Assembly (NCBI GenBank): GCA_905221605.1
Contig: CAJNDS010000446.1
Coordinates: 504,743-568,742, forward strand
Reading direction: 5' to 3'
Source: Symbiodinium natans
Lineage: Eukaryota; Sar; Dinophyceae; Suessiales; Symbiodiniaceae
Length of the DNA stretch: 64,000 nt
Position numbers and translations under genes: made by a program. Of this stretch, positions 55,425-64,000 are shown in pieces. The notes under the pieces were generated by a model. The model ran no database searches and was not told the origin of the DNA. It saw nothing but the letters and a program-made list of their open reading frames with translations. Each line of letters opens with the position of its first letter. The stretch's first letter is position 1.

Positions 55425-56145
55425 AAGTTCCAAGAATTTGGGGGTGGGGCGAGCCCCTGTATTGAGGGGCTTAGCGTTCCTAAACCCTAAGTCCTAAACC
55501 CTAAACACTAAACCCTAAACCCAAAACCCTAAACCCTAACGATCTCTGCGACCTGAGTGCCGGGTAGCTCAGCTTCTTCACACAGCGCGCTCCTAAGTGG
55601 GAGTGTGGGTTTGGGAGTTTGGGTCTGGGGTTGACAGTCTGAAGTTTACGGTTGAGGGCTTAGGATTAGGGTTTAGGGTTAGGGGTAGGGTTTAGGATTT
55701 AGGGTTTTGGGTTGAGGGTTTAGGGTTTAGGGTTTAGGGTGGAGGGTGTAGGGCTTGGGGTGTTCTTACGGGCTTCAGGGTTTTGAGGTGAGTATCATGG
55801 GAGATTGGGGGCCCGTTTTAAGGGTTTCCGAAGGGAAGATGGGGGCCGTTCTAGGAGTAGATTTAAGGAACCTTGGGTTTAGGGTTCCTAGGGTGTAGGG
55901 TTTAGGGTTTAGGGTTTAGGGTTTAGGGCCTCTTAGGGGTACATCCTCAGGGGTACGAGTCTGGATCCCTTGAGATTAAGTTATTTCGGGTTAAGCTAAG
56001 CCCGACCATGATACGGAACGCCTGCTACAGGACTTCTACCCTGAGTTGCGCCCCAAACCTGAAATCCATAAACCCCACCCCCTTCGCCCCTAAAGCCTCA
56101 CCGTAAATCCACAGGGGGGACACACAGGCGCACAAAGTTTAACCA

Positions 56146-56220
56146 AGGGTTTAGGGTTTAGGGTTTAGGGTTTAGGGTTTAGGGTTTAGGGTTTAGGGTT
56201 TAGGGTTTAGGGTTTAGGGG
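56146..56220 (+). repeat. TTTAGGG array
   Basis: About ten units, here just upstream of the microexon at 56242. This is an exception to the usual polarity. Confidence 0.9.
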
Positions 56221-56241
56221 TTTAGGGTTTCGGGTTGCCAG

Positions 56242-58740
56242 GTCCTGGTGGAAAAGCTGGTGGACAAGGCGCCCTGAATTCCATCTCAGCCCGAGGGGCT
56301 CAGGATTGAGGGTTTAGGGTTTAGGGTTTAGGGTTTAAGGGTTTAGTGTTTAGGGTGACAACTGATTCCCTTTCAAAGACAAAGCGTGCCTGCCACATAA
56401 GCCCAACCACGTCGAATCATGGAAAACCTGCATGACCCCAGCCGCCCAAGCAACATTGAAACTTAGGGTTTAGGGTTTAGGGTTTCGGGGTTAGGGTTAG
56501 GGCTTAGGGCAGGGGATTTCTGTATACAGTCTTGCATGTCGTTGGCTGGGGTCACGCAGGATTTTTGCCATCCATCGTAGGCCTCCCAGTTGTGCCCTTA
56601 AATCTGTTTGATTTGGGGGAGGGGGGGGGGGGGGTTCCTTACTAAATTAGTAAGCAAAAGGGTTTAGGGTTCAGGGCTTAGGGTACCCTGTCTTTAAGGA
56701 GTATCTGCAGAACCTATAGAGAACCGGGATGTAGATCGGGGAGAGGGGGCTGGGTTGATTTTGAAACCTAAGCCCTAAACCGTAATTTCAAAAGGGCCTG
56801 ATCTCTACATGACCCTACCATCCCATGGAACCCCAAACCTTAAGTCCTATACAGCCGAAAACCCTAAAACCCTAAAACCCTGAAACGCTAAACCCTGAAA
56901 CCCTGAAAGCCTCAAACCCTGAAACCCTGAAACCCTGAAACCCTGAAACCCTAAACCCTAAACCCTAAACCCTCAGCCCTACCCGGCCAGTCTAGACTCA
57001 AGCCTTACGAGTTGGGAGCCTGCCGGGTATGGGTTTAGGGTTTAGAGTTTAGGGTTTACATGTTATCACTTAAAATTTAGGTTTTAGGGTTTGGGGTTTG
57101 GGGTTTGGGGTTTAGGGTTTAGGGTTTGGGTTGGGGTTAAGGGTTTCGGGGTTAGGGTTTAGGGTTCAAGGTTTAAGGTTTAAGGTGTTAGGGGTTGAGG
57201 GCTTAGGGTTTAGGAGTATTTGTCTCAGATTGAATCGCGGACTGCACCGTGCCGTGCTCGAGGGTTTAATATTTAATTAGGGTTTCGGGATGCGCAGACT
57301 TTGTAGAAGAACGTCAGAACCTTCGACGTGAACAGTTCACAAGCACAAGCCTCTCAACCCTAATTCCTGAACCGCCGACCTTCAGATTTAAGGTTCCCCT
57401 ACTACCCCCCCGTATACTACCCCCGCCCCTTTAGGTTCCCCCCATAGTTAAGGCTATTTAGGGAGAATTAAGCCTAATTAAGGATATTTTGGAGGGGGGG
57501 GGGGGGGGGGGGGGGTAGTATAGAGGGTGGTGCTGTAGTAGGGGGGTCCGTGAGAAGTTATGTGGGTAGTTCTCTAAATTAGGGTCCCTTTCGGGGATCC
57601 TCTTTTTAAAGGGTGCCACCTCATAATCTATTGTGGGTACCCAAAAGAAGGAGACCCTAATTTAGGAAACAACCCCTGTTAACGCACCCGTTATGCTTGG
57701 AGGTTCAGGGTACTTATAACCCCAATTATAGCTGTACTTAGAAGCCCCCTAAGTCCTCTAAGTAGGTTATAAGTAGACTTATAATAGGGGTTATAAGTAC
57801 CCATGAACCTCCAAGTGGAGCCGACAACCAGAAGGTTTCGGACTGAGGCAGATCAACGCAGGGTCCCGAACCGTGCGTGACACTCCCTCAACCCCAAGCC
57901 CTCGACACTCGAAAGTCCGAAACACCCTAAACCCGAAACCCTAAACCCTAAACCCTAGCCCTAAACCCTAAACCCTCTGAGTCTTCAGGGCGTCCTCTCG
58001 AAAGAAGACGTGCAGTGGGGCGTCATTCATGTCCTGGGACAGCTGGAGGCACCCTGACGGGGTGGGTTTATTTTAGGCTTTGGATATAGGGTTTAGGGTT
58101 TAGGGTTTAGGGTTTAGGGTTTAGGGTTTAGGGTTTAGGGTTTAGGGTTTATTATGAGTTGTTCCTGCGTGTTAGCACCCCTGTCAACTAGAGCGCTTAC
58201 GAGCATACGTGGTCGTCATACTTTAGTTGTAGTTGGTCTGTTGGGAACATGAAAAGAATCAAACATGCAAGTGTGCTTCTTTACATAGGTCTTTTTGGTG
58301 GTCCTTGTTATTACAAGGTGCCGTGCTAACAAAGGGGCTCCAGAAGGGAACCTCATTTAGAGAACTACTCACATGACATGGCTTAAAAAAATATAATACT
58401 GGGGTGTCCTAGTACTTGCTTGAGAACCCTCGAAAAACTCAAATAATCCCCCTTATAGGGGATTGTTTTTTTTCTTCTGTGGTTCTTAAGCAAATAGTAG
58501 TCTAAGAACAGCCCCGGAAGAATGACCTGCAGTGAGGAGAACTTTCAGGTTCCAACAGGGACACTGTGGAGGGGTTTAGGGTTTAGGGTGTAGGGTATAG
58601 GGTTTAAGGTTTAGGGCTCACAAGGTGGAGCGCGCCCTGAACCTTCATCCCTAAACCCTAAATTACGCCTGGAGCTCAAAGATGTGTCTCGGAGGTTGGG
58701 GCACAATGAAGCTGCGAAATCACTGCTGCTAGACCATTGA
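56242..58740 (+). CDS. C-terminal exons of a helical (HEAT-like?) protein
   Basis: Three exons join in phase 0. A 27-nt microexon at 56242-56268 gives VLVEKLVDK. Exon 57989-58048 gives GVLSKEDVQWGVIHVLGQLE. Exon 58675-58740 gives LKDVSRRLGHNEAAKSLLLD then H, with TGA 58738-58740. The joined end LVEKLVDKGVLSKEDVQWGV continues as an all-helical, charged sequence resembling a HEAT or similar solenoid repeat; I cannot name the family. Both introns would use GC donors (56269 GCGCCC and 58049 GCACCC), and CTGGAG is repeated at both sides of the second. An exon further upstream may be at 56000-56040 (HDTERLLQDFYPELRP). Telomeric units fill the introns (56292-56340, 58088-58150). Confidence 0.5.
57394..57546. 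mobile_element. Family E foldback element, copy 2, with poly-G
   Basis: TTCCCCTACTACCCCCCCGT then ATACTACCCCC faces GGGGGTAGTATAGAGGGTGG then GTAGTAGGG. A G run of about 22 bases lies in the right arm. Confidence 0.7.
57560..57676. mobile_element. Family G foldback element
   Basis: GTTCTCTAAATTAGGGTCCC on the left faces GACCCTAATTTAGGAAAC on the right. Single arms of the family occur at 53570-53592 (GACCCTAATTTAGAGAAC) and 58350-58372. Confidence 0.65.
57694..57816. mobile_element. Family A foldback element, diverged
   Basis: GCTTGGAGGTTCAGGGTACT faces GTACCCATGAACCTCCAAGT. It lies 18 bases after a family G element. Confidence 0.75.
58088..58150 (+). repeat. TTTAGGG array after an exon
   Basis: Nine units just inside the intron that starts at 58049. 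Confidence 0.92.
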
Positions 58741-58877
58741 ATTGCACACCCTAACTCGGCTTTGAAAAGGTGGAAGGTGTAGGTTTAGGATTTCCGCACA
58801 GGAGTTGAACGACATGGGGTGTTTTTCCTACACCCTAAACTCTAAACCCTAAACCCTAAACCCTAAACCGTGTGCAG

Positions 58878-58973
58878 GACCTGGCTTTGGATTGTCCGAA
58901 CGGGTCGGAGGTAGCCGCCGAACACGTCAAGTCTCTGATCTCCAAGGACTGGGCTGTCAGGCTTTGCGGCTGG
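58878..58973 (+). CDS. Exon candidate after a CCCTAAA tract
   Basis: After GTGCAG the frame reads DLALDCPNGSEVAAEHVKSL then ISKDWAVRLCG, helix-like, before an AT microsatellite. It lies after the TGA at 58740, so it would start another gene or be skipped. Confidence 0.35.
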
Positions 58974-58975
58974 GT

Positions 58976-58983
58976 TCTATGTA

Positions 58984-59014
<31 letters not shown>

Positions 59015-59107
59015 TTATTTATTTATTTATGTATTTATTTATTTATATTTATTTATTTATAAACATATGTATTCTATATGTATTTACATAAACAAATAAA
59101 TAAATAC

Positions 59108-59138
<31 letters not shown>

Positions 59139-59173
59139 TGTAGGTTTACGGTTTGGGGTTTAAGGGTTTAGGG

Positions 59174-59205
<32 letters not shown>

Positions 59206-59330
59206 TGTATGTATGTATGTATGTATGTATGTATGTATGTATGTATGTATGTATGTATGTATGTATGTATGAGTATATATGTATATATATATATTGTATA
59301 TGTACATGTGTATAATGTATATGTCTCGGG
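58976..59330. repeat. AT and ATGT microsatellites
   Basis: TA runs, TTTA runs (59011-59060) and a long ATGT tetranucleotide array (59172-59270). The Tyr-Val-Cys-Met and Ile-His-Thr-Tyr open frames over it are repeat translations. Confidence 0.92.
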
Positions 59331-59580
59331 AACTCCGGACTTGGTTGCCGGTGCGGTGACACATGACTTCAGCCAAAATTCGGATATGCAACCCTGCCCA
59401 GCTGCATCGGACGTTCAGAAATCAACTCATTTAGGTACATGATCAGCCTAACGTTGGGATAGATACCCTGTGGCCTGTACTACGAAAACCCCTGTCAAGG
59501 TATAGGGTCATTCCGTCCCCATTGTCACCCAAACCAAGGGCGCAAGGCCCCAGACGGACCTCGCATCAAGATTTCGGGCC

Positions 59581-61779
59581 ATGCTTCGTGGATATCAAGA
59601 AGAAAGGGAGGTCAAACGTCAGTGCTTTGACGAGTTTGATGGCCTTACCGGCCGCCAGTTGACGGTCTGCGGTCTCGATGGTACGGAAGTGCAGCTTCCT
59701 CTTGAAGACAACATGACGGTGGAAGACTTGCGCAAGAGTGTCGCAGGAAGGATCGGCTTGCGGCTAGGTGGCATGCTTGTCTTGGCGGCTGGCGGCAATA
59801 CCCTGGACGATTCTAAGCCGCTGTTGGAGCAAGTTCAGGACGATGCCATCACGTATGTGGTTCAACAGGTTGCCCTTGCCATGTTTGTAAGTTTTCTTTA
59901 ACCGCTGGGTGCAAGATTTAGCTTTTTTATCAGAGGGTTTAATAAACGGCCAACCTAGGTTGGTGCAGGGCAGGCAGCAACCGCGTTTCTGCGAGCCAGT
60001 GACGGCCAACGCCTGAGCGTGATGGACGTGCATGCAAAGGACGCAATCAATTCGTTGGAATTTTACGGGTTTGCATTTTACGGTGACCACACACTGGAGA
60101 ATGTTGAGCTGCCGAAGGGCTTGCAGTCCCTGACGCTCGGCAACAATCTTGAGCAAAGTCTAGAGAATGTGGCCTTGCCAGGCAGCTTGCGGTCCTTGAC
60201 CTTTGGACATCGCTTCAACCAGAGCTTGGAGAATGTGGCGTTGCCAGGCAGCTTGCAGTCTTTGACCTTTGGACATCGCTTCAACCAGAGCTTGGAGAAT
60301 GTGGCGTTGCCAGGAAGCTTGCAGTCTTTGACCTTTGGACAGCGCTACAACCAGAGCTTGGGGAATGTGGCCTTGCCAGGAAGCTTGCAGTCCTTGACCT
60401 TTGGACATCGCTTCAACCAGAGCTTGGAGAATGTTGCCTTGCCTGGCAGCTTGCAGTCCCTGAGCTTCGGAGATGCTTTCAACCAGAGCTTGGGGAGTGT
60501 CACTTTGCCTGGCAGCTTGCAGTCCTTGAGCTTCGGAGGTAATTTCAACCAGAGCTTGGAGAATTTTGCTTTTCCCGGCAGCTTGCAGTCCTTGAGCTTC
60601 GGAAACAATTTCAACCAGTGCCTGGAGAATGTGGCCTTGCCTGGCAGCTTGCAGTCCCTGAGCTTCGGACGTTGGTTTAACCAGAGCTTAGAGAATGTGG
60701 CCTTGCCTGGCAGTTTGCAGTCCTTGAGCTTCGGAGATGCTTTCAACCAGAGCTTGGAGAATGTGACTCTGCCTGGCAGCTTGCAGTCCTTGAGCTTCGG
60801 AGGCAATTTCAACCAGAGCTTGGAGAATGTGGCCTTGCCTGGCAGCTTGCAGTCCTTGAGCTTCGGACTTTTTTTCAACCAGAGCTTGGAGAATGTGGCC
60901 TTGCCTGGCAGCTTGCAGTCCTTGAGGTTCGGAGGCAATTTCAACCAGAGCTTGGAGACTGTGGCCTTGCCTGGCAGCTTGCAGTCCCTGAGCTTCGGAC
61001 TTTTTTTCAACCAGAGCTTGGAGAATTTTGCCTTTCCTGGCAATTTGCAGTCCTTGAGCCTCGGAGACTCTTTCGACCGAAGCTTGGCGAATGTTGCCTT
61101 GCCCGGCAGCTTGCAGTCCTTGAGCTTCGGAGGCGATTTCAACCAGAGCTTGGAGAACGTGTCTCTGCCTGGCAGCTTGCTGTCCTTGAGTTTCGGCCGT
61201 GATTTTAACCAGAGCTTGGAGAATGTAACTTTGCCTGCCAGCTTGCAGTCCTTGAGTTTCGGATGTTGGTTTAACCAGAGCTTGCAGAATGTGGTCTTGC
61301 CTGACAGCTTGCAGACCTTGAGTTTCGGAGAGACTTTCGACCAGAGCTTGGAGAATGTGGCCTTGCCCGGCAGCTTGCAGTCCTTGATCTTCGAAGGCGA
61401 TTTCAACCAGAGCTTGGAGAATGTGACTCTGCCTGGCAGCTTGCAGCGCTTGATTTTCGGAGGCAATTTCAACCAGAGCTTGGATAATGTGGTCTTGCCT
61501 GGCAGCTTGCAGTCCTTGAGCTTCGGAGACGCTTTCGACCAGAGCTTGGAGAATGTGGCCTTGCCTGGCAGCTTGCAGTCCTTGAGCTTCGGAGGCAATG
61601 ACAACCAGAGCTTGGAGAATGCAGCTTTGCCTGGCAGCTTGCAGTCCTTCGCCTTCGGAAAGCTTTCCAACCAGAACTTGGCGAATGTGGCTCTTCCGCG
61701 TGGGCTTGTGTGCTTTGATGGTTTGGGTTTGTCAGTTGTTGTGCACGCGTCTGGTCGAAAGACCTGCAGTGAGCTTTGA
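59581..61779 (+). CDS. Ubiquitin-like domain plus 23-residue repeat protein
   Basis: Two exons: 59581-59868 and 59959-61779, with a 90-nt GT-AG intron flanked by the direct repeat AGGTTG. Splicing joins TYVVQQ to VGAGQAATAFLRASDGQRLS in frame, giving about 702 residues. ATG 59581 is the first Met after an in-frame stop at 59503. Residues 30-96 have the ubiquitin-like fold pattern (LTVCGLDGTEVQLPL, TVEDLRKSVAGRIGL, LDDSKPLLEQVQDD). From about residue 130 on there are roughly 25 repeats of 23 residues with consensus FNQSLENVALPGSLQSLSFG plus three variable residues (HRF, DAF, GNF, LFF, RWF), similar to FNIP-type solenoid repeats, which are thought to bind proteins. The DNA period is 69 bp and nearly identical repeats show recent amplification. 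An alternative donor GTAAGT at 59887 would add VALAMF. No telomeric repeats occur from 59430 to 61930, unlike the neighbours. Any role in ubiquitin signalling is inference. Confidence 0.82.
59869..59958 (+). other. Short 90-nt intron free of telomeric repeats
   Basis: GTTGCCCTTG at the donor, CAACCTAG at the acceptor, AGGTTG repeated at both junctions. It contains a stop in the exon 1 frame (TAA 59899), so it must be removed for the fusion to be made. Confidence 0.6.
60100..61710 (+). repeat. 69-bp tandem coding repeats
   Basis: About 23 nearly identical 69-bp units. The first five (about 60150-60440) share CTTGACCTTTGGACATCGCT, whereas most later ones use CTTGAGCTTCGGA, which marks two amplification rounds. 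Confidence 0.9.
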
Positions 61780-62180
61780 TTTCGAAAGCAATCCGAGTGC
61801 CTTCTATTAAATGGGGCTTCCAGACCCTCCCCCCACCCTAACATCGGGGTCGGGATAACTACTAATTGTATTCCTTCTGGTCCCTTTAGCGTTATACCCT
61901 GTTCGCAGTATTCAGGCGTCTATATTTCACCCTAACTCCTAAACCCAAAGCCCTAAACCCAAATGGTATACCCTTTTTTCCCCGCAGCATGGCCCGAACC
62001 CCGAAGCCCTCTAAGATACCTTAGGGTTCCCTCAACCCTTGTTTTCGGGTTTATAGGGCTAGGGGGAAATCCTTAAACCCTCCGCCCTAAAGCCTCAGCG
62101 CCTAGCGTGTCCTGGAGGTTTACATTTTGCGGCATTGTTGAGTTTTAATGTCACCAGCCTAAACCCTAAACCCTAAACCC
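61780..62180. other. Downstream region of the repeat gene
   Basis: No gene seen. Telomeric units are sparse until CCCTAAA at 62160-62180. ATTAAA at 61807 lies soon after the stop but there is no evidence that it acts in polyadenylation. Confidence 0.4.
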
Positions 62181-62326
62181 ATGAAAACATCAGAGAAGAA
62201 TGAAATCAATGCCTTGGCGGGATGCTGGGGGCTGGATGTGCGATGGGGTCCAGCGTGCGACAGGTTGCCTTGGTCTGGGCCAAGATCTGTGGCGCTGAAG
62301 TTGACAGATGTTGAGATCGTCTTAGG
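62181..62326 (+). CDS. Candidate first coding exon
   Basis: An ATG follows directly on CCCTAAACCC, and the frame MKTSEKNEINALAGCWGLDV then RWGPACDRLPWSGPRSVALK and LTDVEIVL is open up to a GTTTAGGG donor (62327). No domain recognised. The next exon may be that at 63179. Confidence 0.4.
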
Positions 62327-62779
62327 GTTTAGGGTTTAGTAGGGTTTAGGGTTTAGGGTTTAGGGTTCAGGGTTCAGGGTTTAGGGTCTAGGGTTTAGGG
62401 TTTAGGGGATGACCTCCCCCCACATTCAGGGGAGGAGGCCGCCGGAAGCAAGCAGATTCCCGCACATGGATCGGGCGTCGGGGTATAGGGTTTAGGGTTG
62501 CAGGGTAGTTTCCCCCCCCCCCCCCTAAGACAAAATCTAGTACCCCATAATGGTATCAAACAGGTCGCACCATTTTGAACCCCCCTCCCCGCCCTGAACC
62601 CTGAACCCTTAACCCTAAACCCGGAACCCTAAACCCTAAACCCTAAACCCTGAAACAAAAACCCGTGCAGCTTGGGATTCACCGGGTTTGTACACTTGTA
62701 CATACACGGTCTAGGCCGTGAATCTGGGGAGTGAGAGGGGTCCTCAAGTCACTCCTGAAAGGAACAGAAACAGCCCCCC

Positions 62780-62925
62780 CAGGCCCCTGGACATAAGGAA
62801 TATACCCTTAAATCCTATTGAGGGTCCCTCTAAATAAGGACATAATACCTTAAATCCTATTGAGGATCCCTGTCGTATTGAGGGTCCCTATGTGATTTTA
62901 AGGTCTATTCCGTAATTAAGGGGTA
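62780..62925. repeat. Internally duplicated AT-rich repeat
   Basis: CTTAAATCCTATTGAGG occurs twice (62807 and 62850) and TATTGAGGGTCCC twice (62817 and 62876), with ACATAAGGA/TAAGGACATAA arms. It resembles the centre of family D (TCCCTATTGAGGA). Confidence 0.5.
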
Positions 62926-63178
62926 CTGGGCCCTCTGGGAGTTTACAGGTTGATGTGGGGCACGCAGTTACCCTGGCTAAGAACCAGTAGTTTTAGGCTG
63001 GGCACGGCGTGCTCCTCTAGGGCAGAGTTCGGTGGGCTGGTTAACACCCCATACTGTGCACAAGAAGCTTATATAAACACAGACAACCAAACCCTGAACC
63101 CGAAACCCGAAACCCTAAACCCTAAACCCTAAACCCCAAGCCGTGTGACTTGGAAATGGCCTTCCTTTAGCCTCGCAG

Positions 63179-63241
63179 GATCTTCTCACCACCAATTTTG
63201 CCTTTGCCTCAGAGCTTCGAGACTGCTTTTGCCCCATCTGG
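63179..63241 (+). CDS. Small exon, function unknown
   Basis: Acceptor CTCGCAG, donor GTTTAGGG at 63242. Exactly 21 codons: DLLTTNFAFASELRDCFCPI then W. CCCTAAA upstream and TTTAGGG downstream give the standard exon cassette. Confidence 0.5.
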
Positions 63242-64000
63242 GTTTAGGGTTTAGGGATGTAGGGTTTAGGGTTGTAGGGTTTAGGGTTTAGGGTTTAGGA
63301 AACGCAAGGTTCCCTCAATCTCCTCCGAAAGTCTCAAAAAAAACTCACGCTCCCCTAGACCCACCCAACTAAACCTCAAGCCCTGAGCCCCTGAACCCTA
63401 AACCCTAAACCCTAAACCCTAAACCCTAAACACGAAACACGAAACACCAACACCTCAACCCCCAATGGCTGAAGTCCTGAGGTCCAAGAACCCCCAAACC
63501 ACATCGCCTCAGCTCTCTTTGCCCGCCCCCAAGCCGCTCCACCTGCGGCCGATTGCTGCCCCAAGCTCCTAAAGAACCGCTCCCATCGGGGTTTGGGGTT
63601 TGGGGTTTAGGGTTTAGGGTTTGGGGTTTAGGGTTTGAATGTGTATTTGGGCATCGTGTATATGGTACCAGGTGCTTCGTTGCCAAATGCTTCGCATCGG
63701 CGGCGACGCCGGACATACAGTGTTGGCGCGGGGCCCGGGGCATCTTTGTGCTTTTGGGCGAGTTTAGGCCCTAAATCCTAAACCCTAAACCCTAAAAGGG
63801 GTTCTGCAAACCCCAATCAAGCCTTAACCCTAGTGGCTTCAAGGCGTTAGAGTCCCCAAACCTCAAAGCCCAAACCCTAAACCTTGTAAACCCTAACCCC
63901 AAACCCAAAGCCCCCCCAACCCCTAAACCCCAAACCCCAAACCCTAGGCCCCAACGCCTAAACCCTAAACCCTGAACCCAAACACTAAACCCTAAGCCCT
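63242..64000. other. Right edge of the window
   Basis: TTTAGGG units (63242-63299, 63590-63636) and CCCTAAA units (63395-63430, 63775-64000). The segment 63673-63765 is open in two frames (one VLRCQMLRIGGDAGHTVLAR) and could be an exon. Confidence 0.4.

Noticed and set aside
59146-59442. Open frames reading Tyr-Val-Cys-Met or Ile-His-Thr-Tyr repeats
   Set aside because: Translations of the ATGT microsatellite; only the non-repeat end (59325-59440) might be coding and it has no motif.
60345-61844. 499-codon open frame on the - strand
   Set aside because: It is the antisense shadow of the 69-bp coding repeats; the sense frame encodes a regular solenoid plus a fused ubiquitin-like domain, the antisense a monotonous KLPGKATFSKLWL string.
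1-64000. The window as a true chromosome end
   Set aside because: Telomeric units occur in both orientations throughout, as short tracts between exons; a real end would have one long array in one orientation.

Overview
This looks like a piece of a dinoflagellate nuclear genome, probably Suessiales-like (Symbiodiniaceae or a relative). The reasons are: plant-type telomeric units (TTTAGGG and its complement CCCTAAA) scattered by the thousand; many small exons, all read on the + strand, joined by AG|GT or AG|GC introns with frequent GC donors; and several protein families that I recall as expanded in these algae (RCC1-like AFAALRADG/VVTWG repeats, ankyrins, Kelch plus EGF-type modules, and a 23-residue FNQSLENVALPGSLQSLSFG repeat protein). 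No database was searched, so the organism call is inference.

Layout. 1-2131: exons of an ankyrin-repeat gene whose 5' end lies outside the window. 3229-9043: an RCC1-like (HERC2-type) repeat gene in at least eight small exons. 9044-10159: gene-poor, with a poly-G tract and a foldback element. 10160-13840: Kelch exons, followed by linker exons (15504, 18059, 18751, 19920, 20810) and cysteine-rich EGF-like exons (21698-31089). These could be one large Kelch-EGF gene. 17268-17855 is a separate long open frame of a dispersed dinoflagellate family. 31-58 kb: scattered exon candidates, including a four-exon group (48172-49170), a transmembrane tail exon (53909-54039) and a coherent C-terminus (56242-58740). 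59581-61779: the best gene, a ubiquitin-like domain followed by about 25 repeats of 23 residues, with one 90-nt intron and no telomeric tracts. 61780-64000: two more exon candidates.

The most striking signal is the arrangement of the telomeric tracts. Sequence leaving an exon usually runs into TTTAGGG units, and sequence entering the next exon usually comes out of CCCTAAA units. Introns therefore read exon-(TTTAGGG)n...(CCCTAAA)n-exon, the polarity expected of a telomere-telomere fusion inserted into a gene, or of introners with telomeric inverted ends. Several tracts are flanked by 8-35 bp direct repeats of host sequence, and repeat units themselves form splice sites. Around them sit at least eleven foldback, MITE-like families. 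I saw no rRNA, tRNA, CRISPR or bacterial-type signals. Intron boundaries are my own reading of frame continuity and splice-like dinucleotides.
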